A stretch of 46,764 nucleotides of DNA from Clostridia bacterium (GTDB lineage: Bacteria > Bacillota > Clostridia > Oscillospirales > Acutalibacteraceae). Of this stretch, positions 31,151 through 39,357 are shown one piece after another. Each line of letters starts with the position of its first letter. Within the stretch, counting starts at the first letter, position 1. The stretch is from contig JAFRRP010000056.1 in the NCBI GenBank assembly GCA_017428085.1, forward strand, positions 1-46,764, in the 5' to 3' direction. The notes below the pieces were generated by a model, which was given only the letters and a program-made list of their open reading frames with translations, was not told where the DNA came from and did no database searches. The position numbers and the translations under genes are program-made.

Positions 31151-32383
31151 TCACAGCACCCTTATCACCGACGCCGCGGCGAAATCCCGGATATCCCCAA
31201 CGGCTTCCCGCAGTTCCTTTTCCTTGGCCTTTGCGGTGATGAACGCCAGCTCGTTTTCCGGCGCGTTGTCCCTTGCAAGGAGCCTTACCCCTTCAAACGT
31301 CTCGCGGATCTCCGTCATCGCTCTGGCGGGGTCTTTGGCGTAGCCGCGGACGTACAGCGCCGCGTCGTTTTCGCCCTTTTCGCACAGCACGCCCTCTTTA
31401 TGGGGCTGCCAGTAATAATGGTCCTCGTTCCGTTTCAGACGCACGCACTCCAGCACGTCGCCGATGACGGCGCTGGCGGTCGCCTCCCTGCCTGCGCCGG
31501 GGCCGTACAGGAATACCTCGCCAATGCTGTCGCCCCGGACGGTGACGGCGTTGTTGACGCCGGATACGTGAGCCAGCATCTCATTGCGGCCGATCAGGGC
31601 GGGGGCAACGGAAGCGTGGATCCTGCCGTCTTCCATCCGTTCGGCGCGGCAGATCAGCTTGATCTCCGCGTCCGCCGCGTTGGCGTAAGCCGTATCCTCC
31701 AGCGTGATCTTCGTGATGCCTTCCGTATGGACCTCCTCCGGCAGGATGTGGCTGCCGGAGATGATGGAGGCCATGATGGCCGTTTTCCGGCAGGCGTCTA
31801 TCCCCTCCACGTCGGCGGCGGGGTCCCTTTCGGCGTAGCCCAGCTCCTGCGCCAGCTTCAGCGCCGTTTCAAAGGACATCTTCTCCCGGCTCATCTTCGT
31901 CAGGATAAAATTGGTGGTGCCGTTGACGATGCCGTCAAAGCCGGTCAGCCGGTTGGCGGACAGGGCGGAAAACATGGTGCGGATGACGGGAATACCGCCG
32001 CAAACGGAAGCCTCGAACAAGAAAGATACGTTATTGCGGCGGGCCGCCTCAAACAGCTCGTCGGACTTGTTCGCCACCAGCTCCTTGTTGGAGGTGACGA
32101 CGCTTTTACCCGCATTCAGACACTTCATGCAGAAGGTGAACGCCGGCTCCGTGCCGCCCATGGTCTCCACCACCACTCCCACTTCCGGGTCGTTGACGAT
32201 GATATCCACGTCCTTTATCACCTTGGCGGCGTAGGGCCTTGCGGAAAGATCCCGGATATCCAGCACGTATTTCAGCGTCACCTCTTCGCCGGAGCAGACA
32301 GACGAAAGCAGTTCGCCCTTTTGTTCCAGAATATCCACCGCGCCGGAGCCGACGGTGCCGCATCCCATAACAGCAATTTTCAT
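31151..32383 (-). CDS. hom: Homoserine dehydrogenase
   Basis: It reduces aspartate semialdehyde to homoserine with NAD(P)H. The NAD-binding motif is MGCGTVGSGAVDIL. The catalytic region has TSNKELVA, EASVCGGIPVI, GIVNGTTNFILTKM and the signature YAERDPAADVEGIDACRK. A C-terminal ACT-like domain (about 335-410) fits the 410-residue length and suggests threonine feedback. It leads the hom-lysC operon, divergent from dnaA. TTGAGGGA provides the ribosome site. The usual rpmH-rnpA neighbours of dnaA are absent on this side. Confidence 0.95.
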   Translation of the reverse strand: MKIAVMGCGTVGSGAVDILEQKGELLSSVCSGEEVTLKYVLDIRDLSARPYAAKVIKDVDIIVNDPEVGVVVETMGGTEPAFTFCMKCLNAGKSVVTSNKELVANKSDELFEAARRNNVSFLFEASVCGGIPVIRTMFSALSANRLTGFDGIVNGTTNFILTKMSREKMSFETALKLAQELGYAERDPAADVEGIDACRKTAIMASIISGSHILPEEVHTEGITKITLEDTAYANAADAEIKLICRAERMEDGRIHASVAPALIGRNEMLAHVSGVNNAVTVRGDSIGEVFLYGPGAGREATASAVIGDVLECVRLKRNEDHYYWQPHKEGVLCEKGENDAALYVRGYAKDPARAMTEIRETFEGVRLLARDNAPENELAFITAKAKEKELREAVGDIRDFAAASVIRVL

Positions 32384-32414
32384 GGCGATCCCTCAAATTC
32401 TTCCCATAAAAAAA

Positions 32415-32438
32415 TTTACAGTATATTTTACCTGTAAA
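32415..32438. promoter_or_regulatory. Inverted repeat over the probable hom promoter
   Basis: TTTACAG (32415-32421) and CTGTAAA (32432-32438) are perfect 7-bp complements. They overlap a minus-strand TATACT (32425-32420), a likely -10 for hom-lysC. The -35 is weak. It is a candidate operator; the regulator is unknown. Confidence 0.45.
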
Positions 32439-32545
32439 AGCAACAAATGTAAAGGTTTTTATTAAAAATCTTTTCATCGGACAATGAGTATTTTAAATAG
32501 ATACCATTAATTATTAAGTTTATAATAAAATATTAAAAATAAATG

Positions 32546-32574
32546 TTGAAAACAGCGACACTTTATGCTACAAT
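32546..32574 (+). promoter_or_regulatory. Promoter of dnaA
   Basis: TTGAAA at 32546-32551, 17 bp, TACAAT at 32569-32574. A DnaA-box-like complement (one mismatch to TTATCAACA on the minus strand) overlaps the -35 at 32543-32551, which would allow autoregulation. Confidence 0.75.
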
Positions 32575-32609
32575 AAATTGAATAACAGCGCAAAATGGGG
32601 AGTGACGGT

Positions 32610-33941
32610 ATGGATACTTTCAACGATATCTGGAAAGAGGTACTTTCCATCTGCAAAAATCAGGTTTCGGACGTCATGTACAACATGTGGCTTTTCCCGC
32701 TGGAATTCGTGAAATTCGAAAACGATACCGTCGTCTTTATTATCGGCGCCGAATTTAAAAAATCAATCATTCTGGATAAATTCAGTCAAATGATCAAGGA
32801 CGGGTTCGAGCAGATTTTGGGCTTTCCGGTGGAGATCGACATTCTGGTGGATAAAACGCTGGGCGATTTGAAATCCGGCGGCGAAAATGAGAAGGAAGAA
32901 GAGCGCCTGCAGGAAAACAACAGCCCCTTCGCCGCGTTCACGTTTGACAATTTCATCGTGGGAAAATCCAACTCCTTCGCCTACAACATGGCGATGGGCG
33001 TGGCGGAAGAACCCGGCGTCAAATACAACCCACTGCTGACCTACGGCAAATCGGGCCTGGGCAAAACGCACCTGATGTTCGCCATCTACAACAAGATGAA
33101 GCTGAAAAATCCCGACGCCATCATCATCTACACCACCGGCGAAAGCTTTTTCAACGAACTGATCGAGTGCATCACCAAAAAGAACACCATCGTTTTCCAC
33201 AATAAATACCGCAACGCGGACGCGCTGCTGATCGACGACATCCAGTATATCCAGAAGGGCGACGCCGTACAGGAAGAATTCTTCCATACCTTCAACATCC
33301 TGCAGCAGGCGGGCAAACAGATCGTATTGACCTCCGACGTGCCGCCGAAAGAGATGCTGGGTATCCATGAGCGTCTGCGCACCCGTTTTGAAAGCGGCGT
33401 GCTGGCGGACATCCAGCCGCCGGATATCGACATGCGCAAGGCGATCATCAAAAGAAAGTGTCAGGAGCTGGACATCACTCTCAATGAGAACATCACGGAT
33501 TTCATCGCGCAGAAGATCAAAAACAACGTGCGCCAGCTGGAGGGCACCGTGAAAAAGATCGCCGCCATGACGAAGATCTACGGCGAAGCGCCCAACATCG
33601 AGCAGGTGCAGGATATCATCAAGGATATCACGAACGAGAACCAGCCGGTCTCGGTGACGATCGAAAAGATCATCGACAGCGTCTCCAACAGCTTCGGCGT
33701 CACCTCCTCCGATATCAAATCGGACAAGCGCCAGGCGGAGATCACGCAGGCACGGCAGGCGGCCATGTACATCATCAAGGAGCTGACGGACCTGACGCTG
33801 AAGGATATCGGCGGGTATTTCGGCAAAAACCACGCCACGGTGCTGCACTCCGTAAAGCAGTGCAAGGATAAGATGGACGAATCACCCAACTACAAAAGCA
33901 CCGTCTATAATATCATCCGCGATCATCAGGACAAAAACTGA
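32610..33941 (+). CDS. dnaA: Chromosomal replication initiator DnaA
   Basis: DnaA binds oriC boxes and opens the duplex. The 444-residue protein has domain I (DIWKEVLSICKNQVSDVMYNMWL), a short linker, and domain III AAA+ with YGKSGLGKTHLMFAIYN (from 145), LLIDDIQYIQ (about 206) and HERLRTRFESG. Domain IV carries RQAAMYIIKELTDLTLKDIGGYFG. The recognition signature usually read as FGRDH-(S/T)-TV is here FGKNHATV (residues 404-411), with Arg to Lys and Asp to Asn. The ATG at 32610 follows GGGGAG; an ATG at 32595 overlaps that site and is rejected. Confidence 0.97.
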   Translation: MDTFNDIWKEVLSICKNQVSDVMYNMWLFPLEFVKFENDTVVFIIGAEFKKSIILDKFSQMIKDGFEQILGFPVEIDILVDKTLGDLKSGGENEKEEERLQENNSPFAAFTFDNFIVGKSNSFAYNMAMGVAEEPGVKYNPLLTYGKSGLGKTHLMFAIYNKMKLKNPDAIIIYTTGESFFNELIECITKKNTIVFHNKYRNADALLIDDIQYIQKGDAVQEEFFHTFNILQQAGKQIVLTSDVPPKEMLGIHERLRTRFESGVLADIQPPDIDMRKAIIKRKCQELDITLNENITDFIAQKIKNNVRQLEGTVKKIAAMTKIYGEAPNIEQVQDIIKDITNENQPVSVTIEKIIDSVSNSFGVTSSDIKSDKRQAEITQARQAAMYIIKELTDLTLKDIGGYFGKNHATVLHSVKQCKDKMDESPNYKSTVYNIIRDHQDKN

Positions 33942-34160
33942 ATTCTTTACGCGCCGGCAAACATCGTCTGGATCAAACCTTTTCAAAGGGGAGAATTCCG
34001 AAGCGCCGCCGGTGGCGGATGAAGCGAGGAATTCGAGTGAAGAAACAAGGAGCAATGACGCCGCTCCAAGGCGGCAGTGCGACTATGTTTCTGAGGGAAG
34101 GCGTGTCATTATAAGCTACACCTTTTTTTGCAATCAAGTAATTTCTATAAATGCTTCCCC
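33942..34160. other. Hairpin-rich non-coding segment between dnaA and the DnaA boxes
   Basis: Three paired elements can be seen. GAATTCC/GGAATTC (33993-33999 with 34028-34034) encloses CCGCC-GGT-GGCGG (34006-34018). GCCGC/GCGGC (34060-34064 with 34071-34075) forms a second hairpin. AATGAC (34054-34059) pairs with GTCATT (34105-34110) around the second hairpin. This looks like a mobile palindromic element or a structured RNA. A minus-strand open frame at 33973-34185 is not convincing. Confidence 0.45.
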
Positions 34161-34166
34161 TTAACT

Positions 34167-34375
34167 TTATCAACAAACTTATCAACTATCAACACAACTT
34201 TATCAACACTATTAACACACCCTTTTTCCTGAATGTTAAAATCCCAGCTTTTTGAAAATTCTCTCATTTTTTACAAATCGCGGTTTTTCCTATTATTTCA
34301 ATGAACCCCAAAGTTTTCAATACTTTCAACAGCCACTATTACTATAACTAATTTAAAAATACCTCCCTTTGCGGG
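34167..34375. other. oriC: Probable oriC: tandem DnaA boxes and AT-rich region
   Basis: Five DnaA-box-like 9-mers lie in one direction at nearly regular spacing: TTATCAACA 34167-34175, TTATCAACT 34179-34187, CTATCAACA 34186-34194, TTATCAACA 34200-34208, CTATTAACA 34209-34217. All carry A where the TTATCCACA consensus has C at position 6. An AT-rich stretch (34235-34375) follows, with weaker copies (TTTTCAATA, CTTTCAACA near 34312-34332), and could be the unwinding element. The position between dnaA and dnaN is that of oriC in Firmicutes. Confidence 0.8.
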
Positions 34376-34408
34376 GGAAAAACCAAATAGAGGAAACAGG
34401 TGACGGTC

Positions 34409-35521
34409 ATGAGAATTATTTGCGATACCCAATCCCTTACGGAGGTCTGCCTCAACGTGCAGAGATGCGTGCCGGCAAAGGCGGTGCTACCCCATATCGA
34501 AGGCATCCTGATCAAAACGACGGGAACGTCGGAGATCGAGTTGACCGGCTTCGATCTGGATCTCGGCGTGACTTCCGTGATGGAGGTAAACGTGGAACAA
34601 GCCGGCGCGGTGGTGCTGAACGCGAAAACGCTGTGCGATATTCTCAGGCATCTGCCGGATGAAACGGTGACGATCGACTGCGATGAAAAGAACGTGTGTA
34701 CCGTAAAAAGCGGCGACATGGAGTATACGCTGGTCAGTCTTTCGCCGGAGGAATATCCGGAGCTGCCGAAGATCACCGACGAAACACGGATCAGCATTTC
34801 CCAGCGCGTGCTGAAGGATATGGTCCGTCAGACGATCTTCGCGGTGTCGCTGGACGATTCCAAGGCGGTACACAGAGGGATCAAGTTCGAGATCGTCGCC
34901 GGGGAGATCAAGCTGATCGCGCTGGACGGCTACCGGTTGGCCATCCGCAAGGAATTTATCGATTATAACGGCGCGGATATCTCCTTCGTGGTGCCCGCCA
35001 AAACGCTTTCCGAGCTGATCAAGCTGATCGGCGACGACGAAAGCTTTTTGGAAATAAAAAAGGGAAAACGTCACATCAGCTTCAGCGTCAACGGCTATGA
35101 GCTGATCTCCAAGCTGCTGGAAGGCGAATTTCTGGATTACCGGGCGGCGATCCCAACGGCAAAATCCGCCGTCGTAAGAGTCAACACGAAGAACTTTATC
35201 GACAGCATCGAGCGTACTTCTATCATTATAACGGAAAAAATGAGAAGCCCGCTGCGTTTCATCTTCGACGAGGAGCAGATCAAGATCTCCGTCATCACGG
35301 CTTTGGGCAGCGCCAACGACAAGCTGGCGGCTTCCATCGACGGCAAACGGACGGAGATCGGCTTCAACAACCGCTTTATCATGGACGCGCTGCGCAGCTG
35401 CGACACGGACGAGGTGCTGATCCAACTGAACGGCCCCTTCTCCCCCGCCATCATTCTGCCGCCGGAGGGCGACAGCTTCCTGTATCTGGTGCTGCCGGTG
35501 AGGATCAAAAACGAAAACTGA
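34409..35521 (+). CDS. dnaN: DNA polymerase III sliding clamp (beta subunit)
   Basis: The 370-residue beta clamp has three repeated domains. Typical motifs are VLPHIEGILIKT, TGFDLDLGVTSVMEV, the central QTIFAVSLDDSKAVHRGIKFEI with ALDGYRLAIRKEFI, and the C-terminal PFSPAIILPPEGDSFLYLVLPVR. It encircles DNA and holds polymerase III and other partners. The ATG at 34409 is chosen because AGGTGA (34398-34403) lies at proper spacing; the GTG at 34400 falls inside that site. It heads the dnaN-S4-recF-remB gene run. Confidence 0.97.
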   Translation: MRIICDTQSLTEVCLNVQRCVPAKAVLPHIEGILIKTTGTSEIELTGFDLDLGVTSVMEVNVEQAGAVVLNAKTLCDILRHLPDETVTIDCDEKNVCTVKSGDMEYTLVSLSPEEYPELPKITDETRISISQRVLKDMVRQTIFAVSLDDSKAVHRGIKFEIVAGEIKLIALDGYRLAIRKEFIDYNGADISFVVPAKTLSELIKLIGDDESFLEIKKGKRHISFSVNGYELISKLLEGEFLDYRAAIPTAKSAVVRVNTKNFIDSIERTSIIITEKMRSPLRFIFDEEQIKISVITALGSANDKLAASIDGKRTEIGFNNRFIMDALRSCDTDEVLIQLNGPFSPAIILPPEGDSFLYLVLPVRIKNEN

Positions 35522-35539
35522 CTTTAACGGAGAAAAAAC

Positions 35540-35815
35540 ATGGAGCCGGAAAAAGGCAGACAAGTCAAAAAAATAAAAGTAAGACTGGTCCCGCCGGAAC
35601 GCAGGGACCTGCCGATCACCACGCCCTTTATCAAGCTGGATTCCGCGCTGAAGCTGGCGGATATCGCGGGCAGCGGCGGCATGGCGAAGCTGCTGATCGA
35701 GGACGAACAGATCCGCGTCAACGGCGAGGTATGCACCCAGCGGGGCAAAAAGCTGTACCCCGGCGACAGCTTTCGCTTTGAAAACACCGATTACGTGATC
35801 ACGGAAAAAGAATGA
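35540..35815 (+). CDS. yaaA: S4-domain RNA-binding protein (YaaA/RlbA type)
   Basis: The 91-residue protein has a single S4 domain: FIKLDSALKLADIAGSGGMAKLLIEDEQIRVNGEV, then a C-terminal strand RGKKLYPGDSFRF. This is the small S4 protein conserved between dnaN and recF in Firmicutes, with a likely role in rRNA binding or ribosome assembly. A 20-residue basic N-terminal extension is present. Its stop overlaps the recF start (ATGA), showing translational coupling. Confidence 0.9.
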   Translation: MEPEKGRQVKKIKVRLVPPERRDLPITTPFIKLDSALKLADIAGSGGMAKLLIEDEQIRVNGEVCTQRGKKLYPGDSFRFENTDYVITEKE

Positions 35816-36882
35816 CCGTCAATCGCATCGAATACAAGGATTTCAGAAATATCGCGTTATTGACGATGGAGCCCTCCGACGGGGTAAATATCGTTTACGG
35901 CGAAAACGCTCAGGGAAAGACCAATTTACTGGAAGGAATATGGCTGTTCAGCGGCATGCGGAGCTTTCGCGGCGCAAAAGACGCGGAGCTGATCCGCTTC
36001 GGCAGCGAGTTCGGACGGTTGAAAATGTCGTTCGAGGCGGGCGGCAGGGAACAAAAGGCGGAGATCACGGTTTCGGTCAAGCGGAAAGCGAAGCTGAACG
36101 GCGTGGAGCTGCCCTCCTGCGCGGGGCTGATCGGCAAATGCAGCGCCGTGGTGTTTTCCCCCTCGTTTTTGTCCATCGTAAAAAACGGGCCGGAGGAGAG
36201 AAGAAAATTTCTGGACGCCGCCGTCTGCCAGATCAAGCCCGCTTACGCCAATTTGCTGGCGGAATACAACCGCCTGCTGAAACAGAGAAATTCTCTGCTG
36301 AAGGATATCCCGATCGAGCCCTCATTGCTGGACATGCTGGATGTGATCGACGAACGGATGACCGACGCCGGCGAACGGCTGGTAACGGAACGCAAGAGCT
36401 ATATCGAGGAGCTTCTGCCCTCCGTCCGGCGGATCTACGACGGTTTTTCCGGCGGCAGCGAAGAGATGGACGTCTGTTACGTGGAAAAGGAAGCGGAAAA
36501 CGGCCCGATCGCGGAGCGGCTGAAGGCAAACCGCAAACAGGATATCATCAATAAAACCACCTCCGTCGGTCCCCACCGGGACGACGTGGATATTAAGATC
36601 AACGGCATATCCGCCCGCAGCTTCGGCTCGCAGGGACAGCAGAGAAGCTGCGCCATCGCCCTGAAAATGGGCGAAGCGGAAGTGATGAAGAACTTTACCG
36701 GGGAACAACCGGTGGTGCTGCTGGACGACGTGATGAGCGAGCTGGACGCCAACCGGCAGGACTTTATCCTGAACCACATCATCGACCGGCAGGTGTTCAT
36801 CACCTGCTGCGAGCCCTCCACGGTGCTGCGGCTGTGCGCGGGCAAAACGTTCCATATCGAAAAAGGAAACCTGATTCAATAA
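35812..36882 (+). CDS. recF: DNA replication and repair protein RecF
   Basis: RecF is an ABC/SMC-like ATPase that, with RecO and RecR, loads RecA at gaps. The 356-residue protein begins with YKDFRNIALL. It has Walker A YGENAQGKTNLLEGIW (about 30-45), the signature SFGSQGQQRSCAIALKMGEA, and Walker B VVLLDDVMSELDANRQ. TTSVGPHRDDVDIKING is the usual conserved block. Length is normal. It overlaps the S4 gene by 4 bases and remB by 1 base. Confidence 0.96.
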   Translation: MTVNRIEYKDFRNIALLTMEPSDGVNIVYGENAQGKTNLLEGIWLFSGMRSFRGAKDAELIRFGSEFGRLKMSFEAGGREQKAEITVSVKRKAKLNGVELPSCAGLIGKCSAVVFSPSFLSIVKNGPEERRKFLDAAVCQIKPAYANLLAEYNRLLKQRNSLLKDIPIEPSLLDMLDVIDERMTDAGERLVTERKSYIEELLPSVRRIYDGFSGGSEEMDVCYVEKEAENGPIAERLKANRKQDIINKTTSVGPHRDDVDIKINGISARSFGSQGQQRSCAIALKMGEAEVMKNFTGEQPVVLLDDVMSELDANRQDFILNHIIDRQVFITCCEPSTVLRLCAGKTFHIEKGNLIQ

Positions 36883-37142
36883 TGTATCTGCATCTGGGAC
36901 AGGACACCGTGATAAAACAGGCGGACGTGATCGGCGTGTTCGATCTGGATACCGCCACCGTGGCGAAGCGCACGCGGGAGTATCTGGCGAAAAGCGAAAA
37001 GAATAAACGGGTGGTATCGGTCTCGTGGGAACTGCCGCGCTCCTTTACGGTATGCGCCGGCAAGCACGGCGAAAACGAGACGGTATATCTCTCCCCCCTG
37101 TCCCCCGGGACATTGGAAAAGAGAGCGAACAATCTTTTGTAG
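36882..37142 (+). CDS. remB: Extracellular matrix regulator RemB (DUF370, YaaB)
   Basis: The 86-residue protein starts MYLHLGQDTVIKQADVIGVF, the DUF370 signature, with DTATVAKRTREYL next. RemB-type proteins lie after recF in many Firmicutes; the related RemA is a DNA-binding regulator of biofilm matrix genes in Bacillus. The start codon overlaps the recF stop (TAATG). An upstream in-frame ATG at 36834 lies deep in recF and is rejected. The TAG stop is formed by the GTAG foot of the adjacent REP hairpin. Confidence 0.9.
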   Translation: MYLHLGQDTVIKQADVIGVFDLDTATVAKRTREYLAKSEKNKRVVSVSWELPRSFTVCAGKHGENETVYLSPLSPGTLEKRANNLL

Positions 37143-37374
37143 CGCGGCACCTCAGTGCCGCTCGTAGCACAAACAATATATAAGACGGATGATTTTTTCA
37201 GACGTTGTTTATTTTGAGATATAAACGGCCGATGTAAGGCAAAATTCATTAAAAAAAGTTACATTCGCCAACAGCGGCGCTGAGGCGCCGCGCTGCCATC
37301 AACTTCCGGCAGCCGGACTTCCGACTTCCGACTGATGACTTCCGACTGAAAACGCAGCTGAGGCTGCGTGCTAC
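37139..37374. repeat. REP-like hairpin cluster 3 with heptads, before gyrB
   Basis: Plus copy 37139-37161: GTAG foot, stem GCGGCAC, loop CTCA, followed by a half copy (GTAGCAC). Minus copy 37274-37297: stem GCGGCGC, loop CTCA. Minus copy 37352-37374: GTAG foot, stem ACGCAGC, loop CTCA. A heptad run (CGACTTC/CGACTGATGACTTC type) lies at 37314-37348 and shares its sequence with the right arm at 12276-12301. The interval holds no gene; gyrB may have its own promoter here, but none is convincing. Confidence 0.8.
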
Positions 37375-37396
37375 CGATAACAAAAAGGAGACCTCT

Positions 37397-39343
37397 ATGA
37401 GCGACGAATTCAACATTCCCGTAACCGAAAGCTACGACGAAAATTCCATACAGGTGCTGGAGGGGCTGGAAGCGGTGCGTAAGCGCCCCGGTATGTACAT
37501 CGGTTCCACCGGCGAACGGGGCCTGCACCATCTCGTCTATGAGATCGTGGACAACTCCATCGACGAGGCGCTGGCCGGTTACTGCGACAAGATTTTGGTG
37601 GAGCTGCTGGACGACGGCGTGGTCCGCGTGACGGACAACGGCCGCGGCATCCCTGTGGGCATCCATCCCACCAAGGGCATCCCCACCGTCAGTGTGGTGT
37701 TCACCATCCTGCACGCGGGCGGCAAATTCGGCGGCAGCGGCTACAAGGTCTCCGGCGGCCTGCACGGCGTGGGCGCCTCCGTGGTGAACGCGCTTTCCAG
37801 CTGGCTGGAGGTGGAGGTCAAGGACGGTGAGCATATCTACCGCCAGCGGTACGAGCTGGGCGAGGTGAAAACGGATCTGGAGATCGTCGGCGATACGGAC
37901 GAGACCGGCACCAAGGTCACCTTCAAGCCCGACCCCACCATCTTCACCGACACCACCCGCTACGACTACGACACGCTGCTCAAGCGGCTGCGCGAGCAGG
38001 CGTTCCTGAACGGCGGCATCCGCATCGTGCTCAAGGACCTGCGCACCGACGACATGGTGATCCCGGACCGGGAGGACGACCTCTGTTATGAGGGCGGCAT
38101 CCGTTCCTACGTGGAATACCTGCTGGAAAAGAGCCGCAAGAACCCGCTGCACGACGACGTGATCTATCTGTCCGGCGCGTCCGGCGACTCCACCGCGGAG
38201 ATCGCCATCCAGTGGTCCACGGGCTACGACTGCAACATCATGTCCTTCGCCAACACCATCCATACCATCGACGGCGGCACCCACGAGACGGCCTTCAAAA
38301 AGGCCATCGCCAACGCGGTGAACAAATACGGCTTCGCCTTCAAAAAGCTGAAGGAGGGAAACCCCCGCTTAAAGGGCGAGGACATCATGGAGGGCATGAT
38401 CGCGGTGGTCAGCGTCAAGCTGACGGACGCCCAGTTTGAAAGCCAGACCAAGGCCAAGCTGGGCAACACCGCCATCGGCACGCTGGTCAACAACGTCGTC
38501 AACGACAAACTGTATCAATATCTGGAGGACCACCCACAGCAGGCGGGCATCATCCTGGATAAATCCATCGCCTCCTCCAACGCGAGGGAGGCGGCCAGAA
38601 AGGCGCTGGAAGCCAGCCGGAACAAATCCGGCATCGGCGGCAAGACGAGGATGCCAGACAAGCTGACCGACTGCATCTCCAACGACGCCAGCAAGACCGA
38701 GATCTTCATCGTGGAGGGCGATTCCGCCGGCGGCTCCGCCGTGGAAGGGCGCAACAGCACCTATCAGGCCATCCTTCCCCTGTGGGGCAAGATGCTGAAC
38801 GTGGAAAAGGCCCGGGCGGATAAAATTTACGGCAACGACAAATTAACGCCCGTGGTGGTGAGCCTCGGCACCGGCATCGGCGAGAACTTCGACATCGAAA
38901 AGCTCCGCTACGACAAGATCGTCATCATGGCGGATGCCGACGTGGACGGCTCCCATATCCGCACGCTGCTGCTGACCTTCTTCTTCCGCTACATGCCGGA
39001 GCTGATCGAGACCGGCCACATCTATCTGGCGCAGCCGCCGTTGTTCCGCGTGTCCAAGGGCAAGACCCACTACGACGCCTTCACGGACGAGGAAAAGGCA
39101 GAATACATCGAAAAGTTAGGCGGCAACGCCGACGTACAGCGGTATAAAGGTTTGGGTGAAATGGACCCCAGCCAGCTGTGGGAGACCACGCTGGACCCGG
39201 ACAGCCGCACGCTGCTGCAGGTGACCATGGCGGACGCGGCGCTGGCGGACGAGACCTTTACCATGCTGATGGGCGAAGAAGTGGAGCCCAGGCGGAAATT
39301 CATCGAAGAAAACGCGATCTACGCGAAGGATCTTGATATTTAA
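37397..39343 (+). CDS. gyrB: DNA gyrase subunit B
   Basis: GyrB is the ATPase subunit of gyrase. The GHKL domain has RKRPGMYIGSTGERGLHHLV, EIVDNSIDEALAG, VTDNGRGIPVGIHP and GGLHGVGASVVNALS. The TOPRIM domain has EIFIVEGDSAGGSA and IMADADVDGSHIRTLLLTFF. The C-terminus has QRYKGLGEMDPSQLWETTLDP. At 648 residues it is the normal Gram-positive length and lacks the proteobacterial insert. AAAAGGAGA precedes the ATG. It forms an operon with gyrA, 14 bases downstream. Confidence 0.98.
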   Translation: MSDEFNIPVTESYDENSIQVLEGLEAVRKRPGMYIGSTGERGLHHLVYEIVDNSIDEALAGYCDKILVELLDDGVVRVTDNGRGIPVGIHPTKGIPTVSVVFTILHAGGKFGGSGYKVSGGLHGVGASVVNALSSWLEVEVKDGEHIYRQRYELGEVKTDLEIVGDTDETGTKVTFKPDPTIFTDTTRYDYDTLLKRLREQAFLNGGIRIVLKDLRTDDMVIPDREDDLCYEGGIRSYVEYLLEKSRKNPLHDDVIYLSGASGDSTAEIAIQWSTGYDCNIMSFANTIHTIDGGTHETAFKKAIANAVNKYGFAFKKLKEGNPRLKGEDIMEGMIAVVSVKLTDAQFESQTKAKLGNTAIGTLVNNVVNDKLYQYLEDHPQQAGIILDKSIASSNAREAARKALEASRNKSGIGGKTRMPDKLTDCISNDASKTEIFIVEGDSAGGSAVEGRNSTYQAILPLWGKMLNVEKARADKIYGNDKLTPVVVSLGTGIGENFDIEKLRYDKIVIMADADVDGSHIRTLLLTFFFRYMPELIETGHIYLAQPPLFRVSKGKTHYDAFTDEEKAEYIEKLGGNADVQRYKGLGEMDPSQLWETTLDPDSRTLLQVTMADAALADETFTMLMGEEVEPRRKFIEENAIYAKDLDI

Positions 39344-39357
39344 GGAGGCGCGGCGCA

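Noticed and set aside
33973..34185. 70-codon minus-strand open frame after dnaA
   Set aside because: It reads through the hairpin element and the first DnaA boxes, has no ribosome site and looks like translated repeat DNA.
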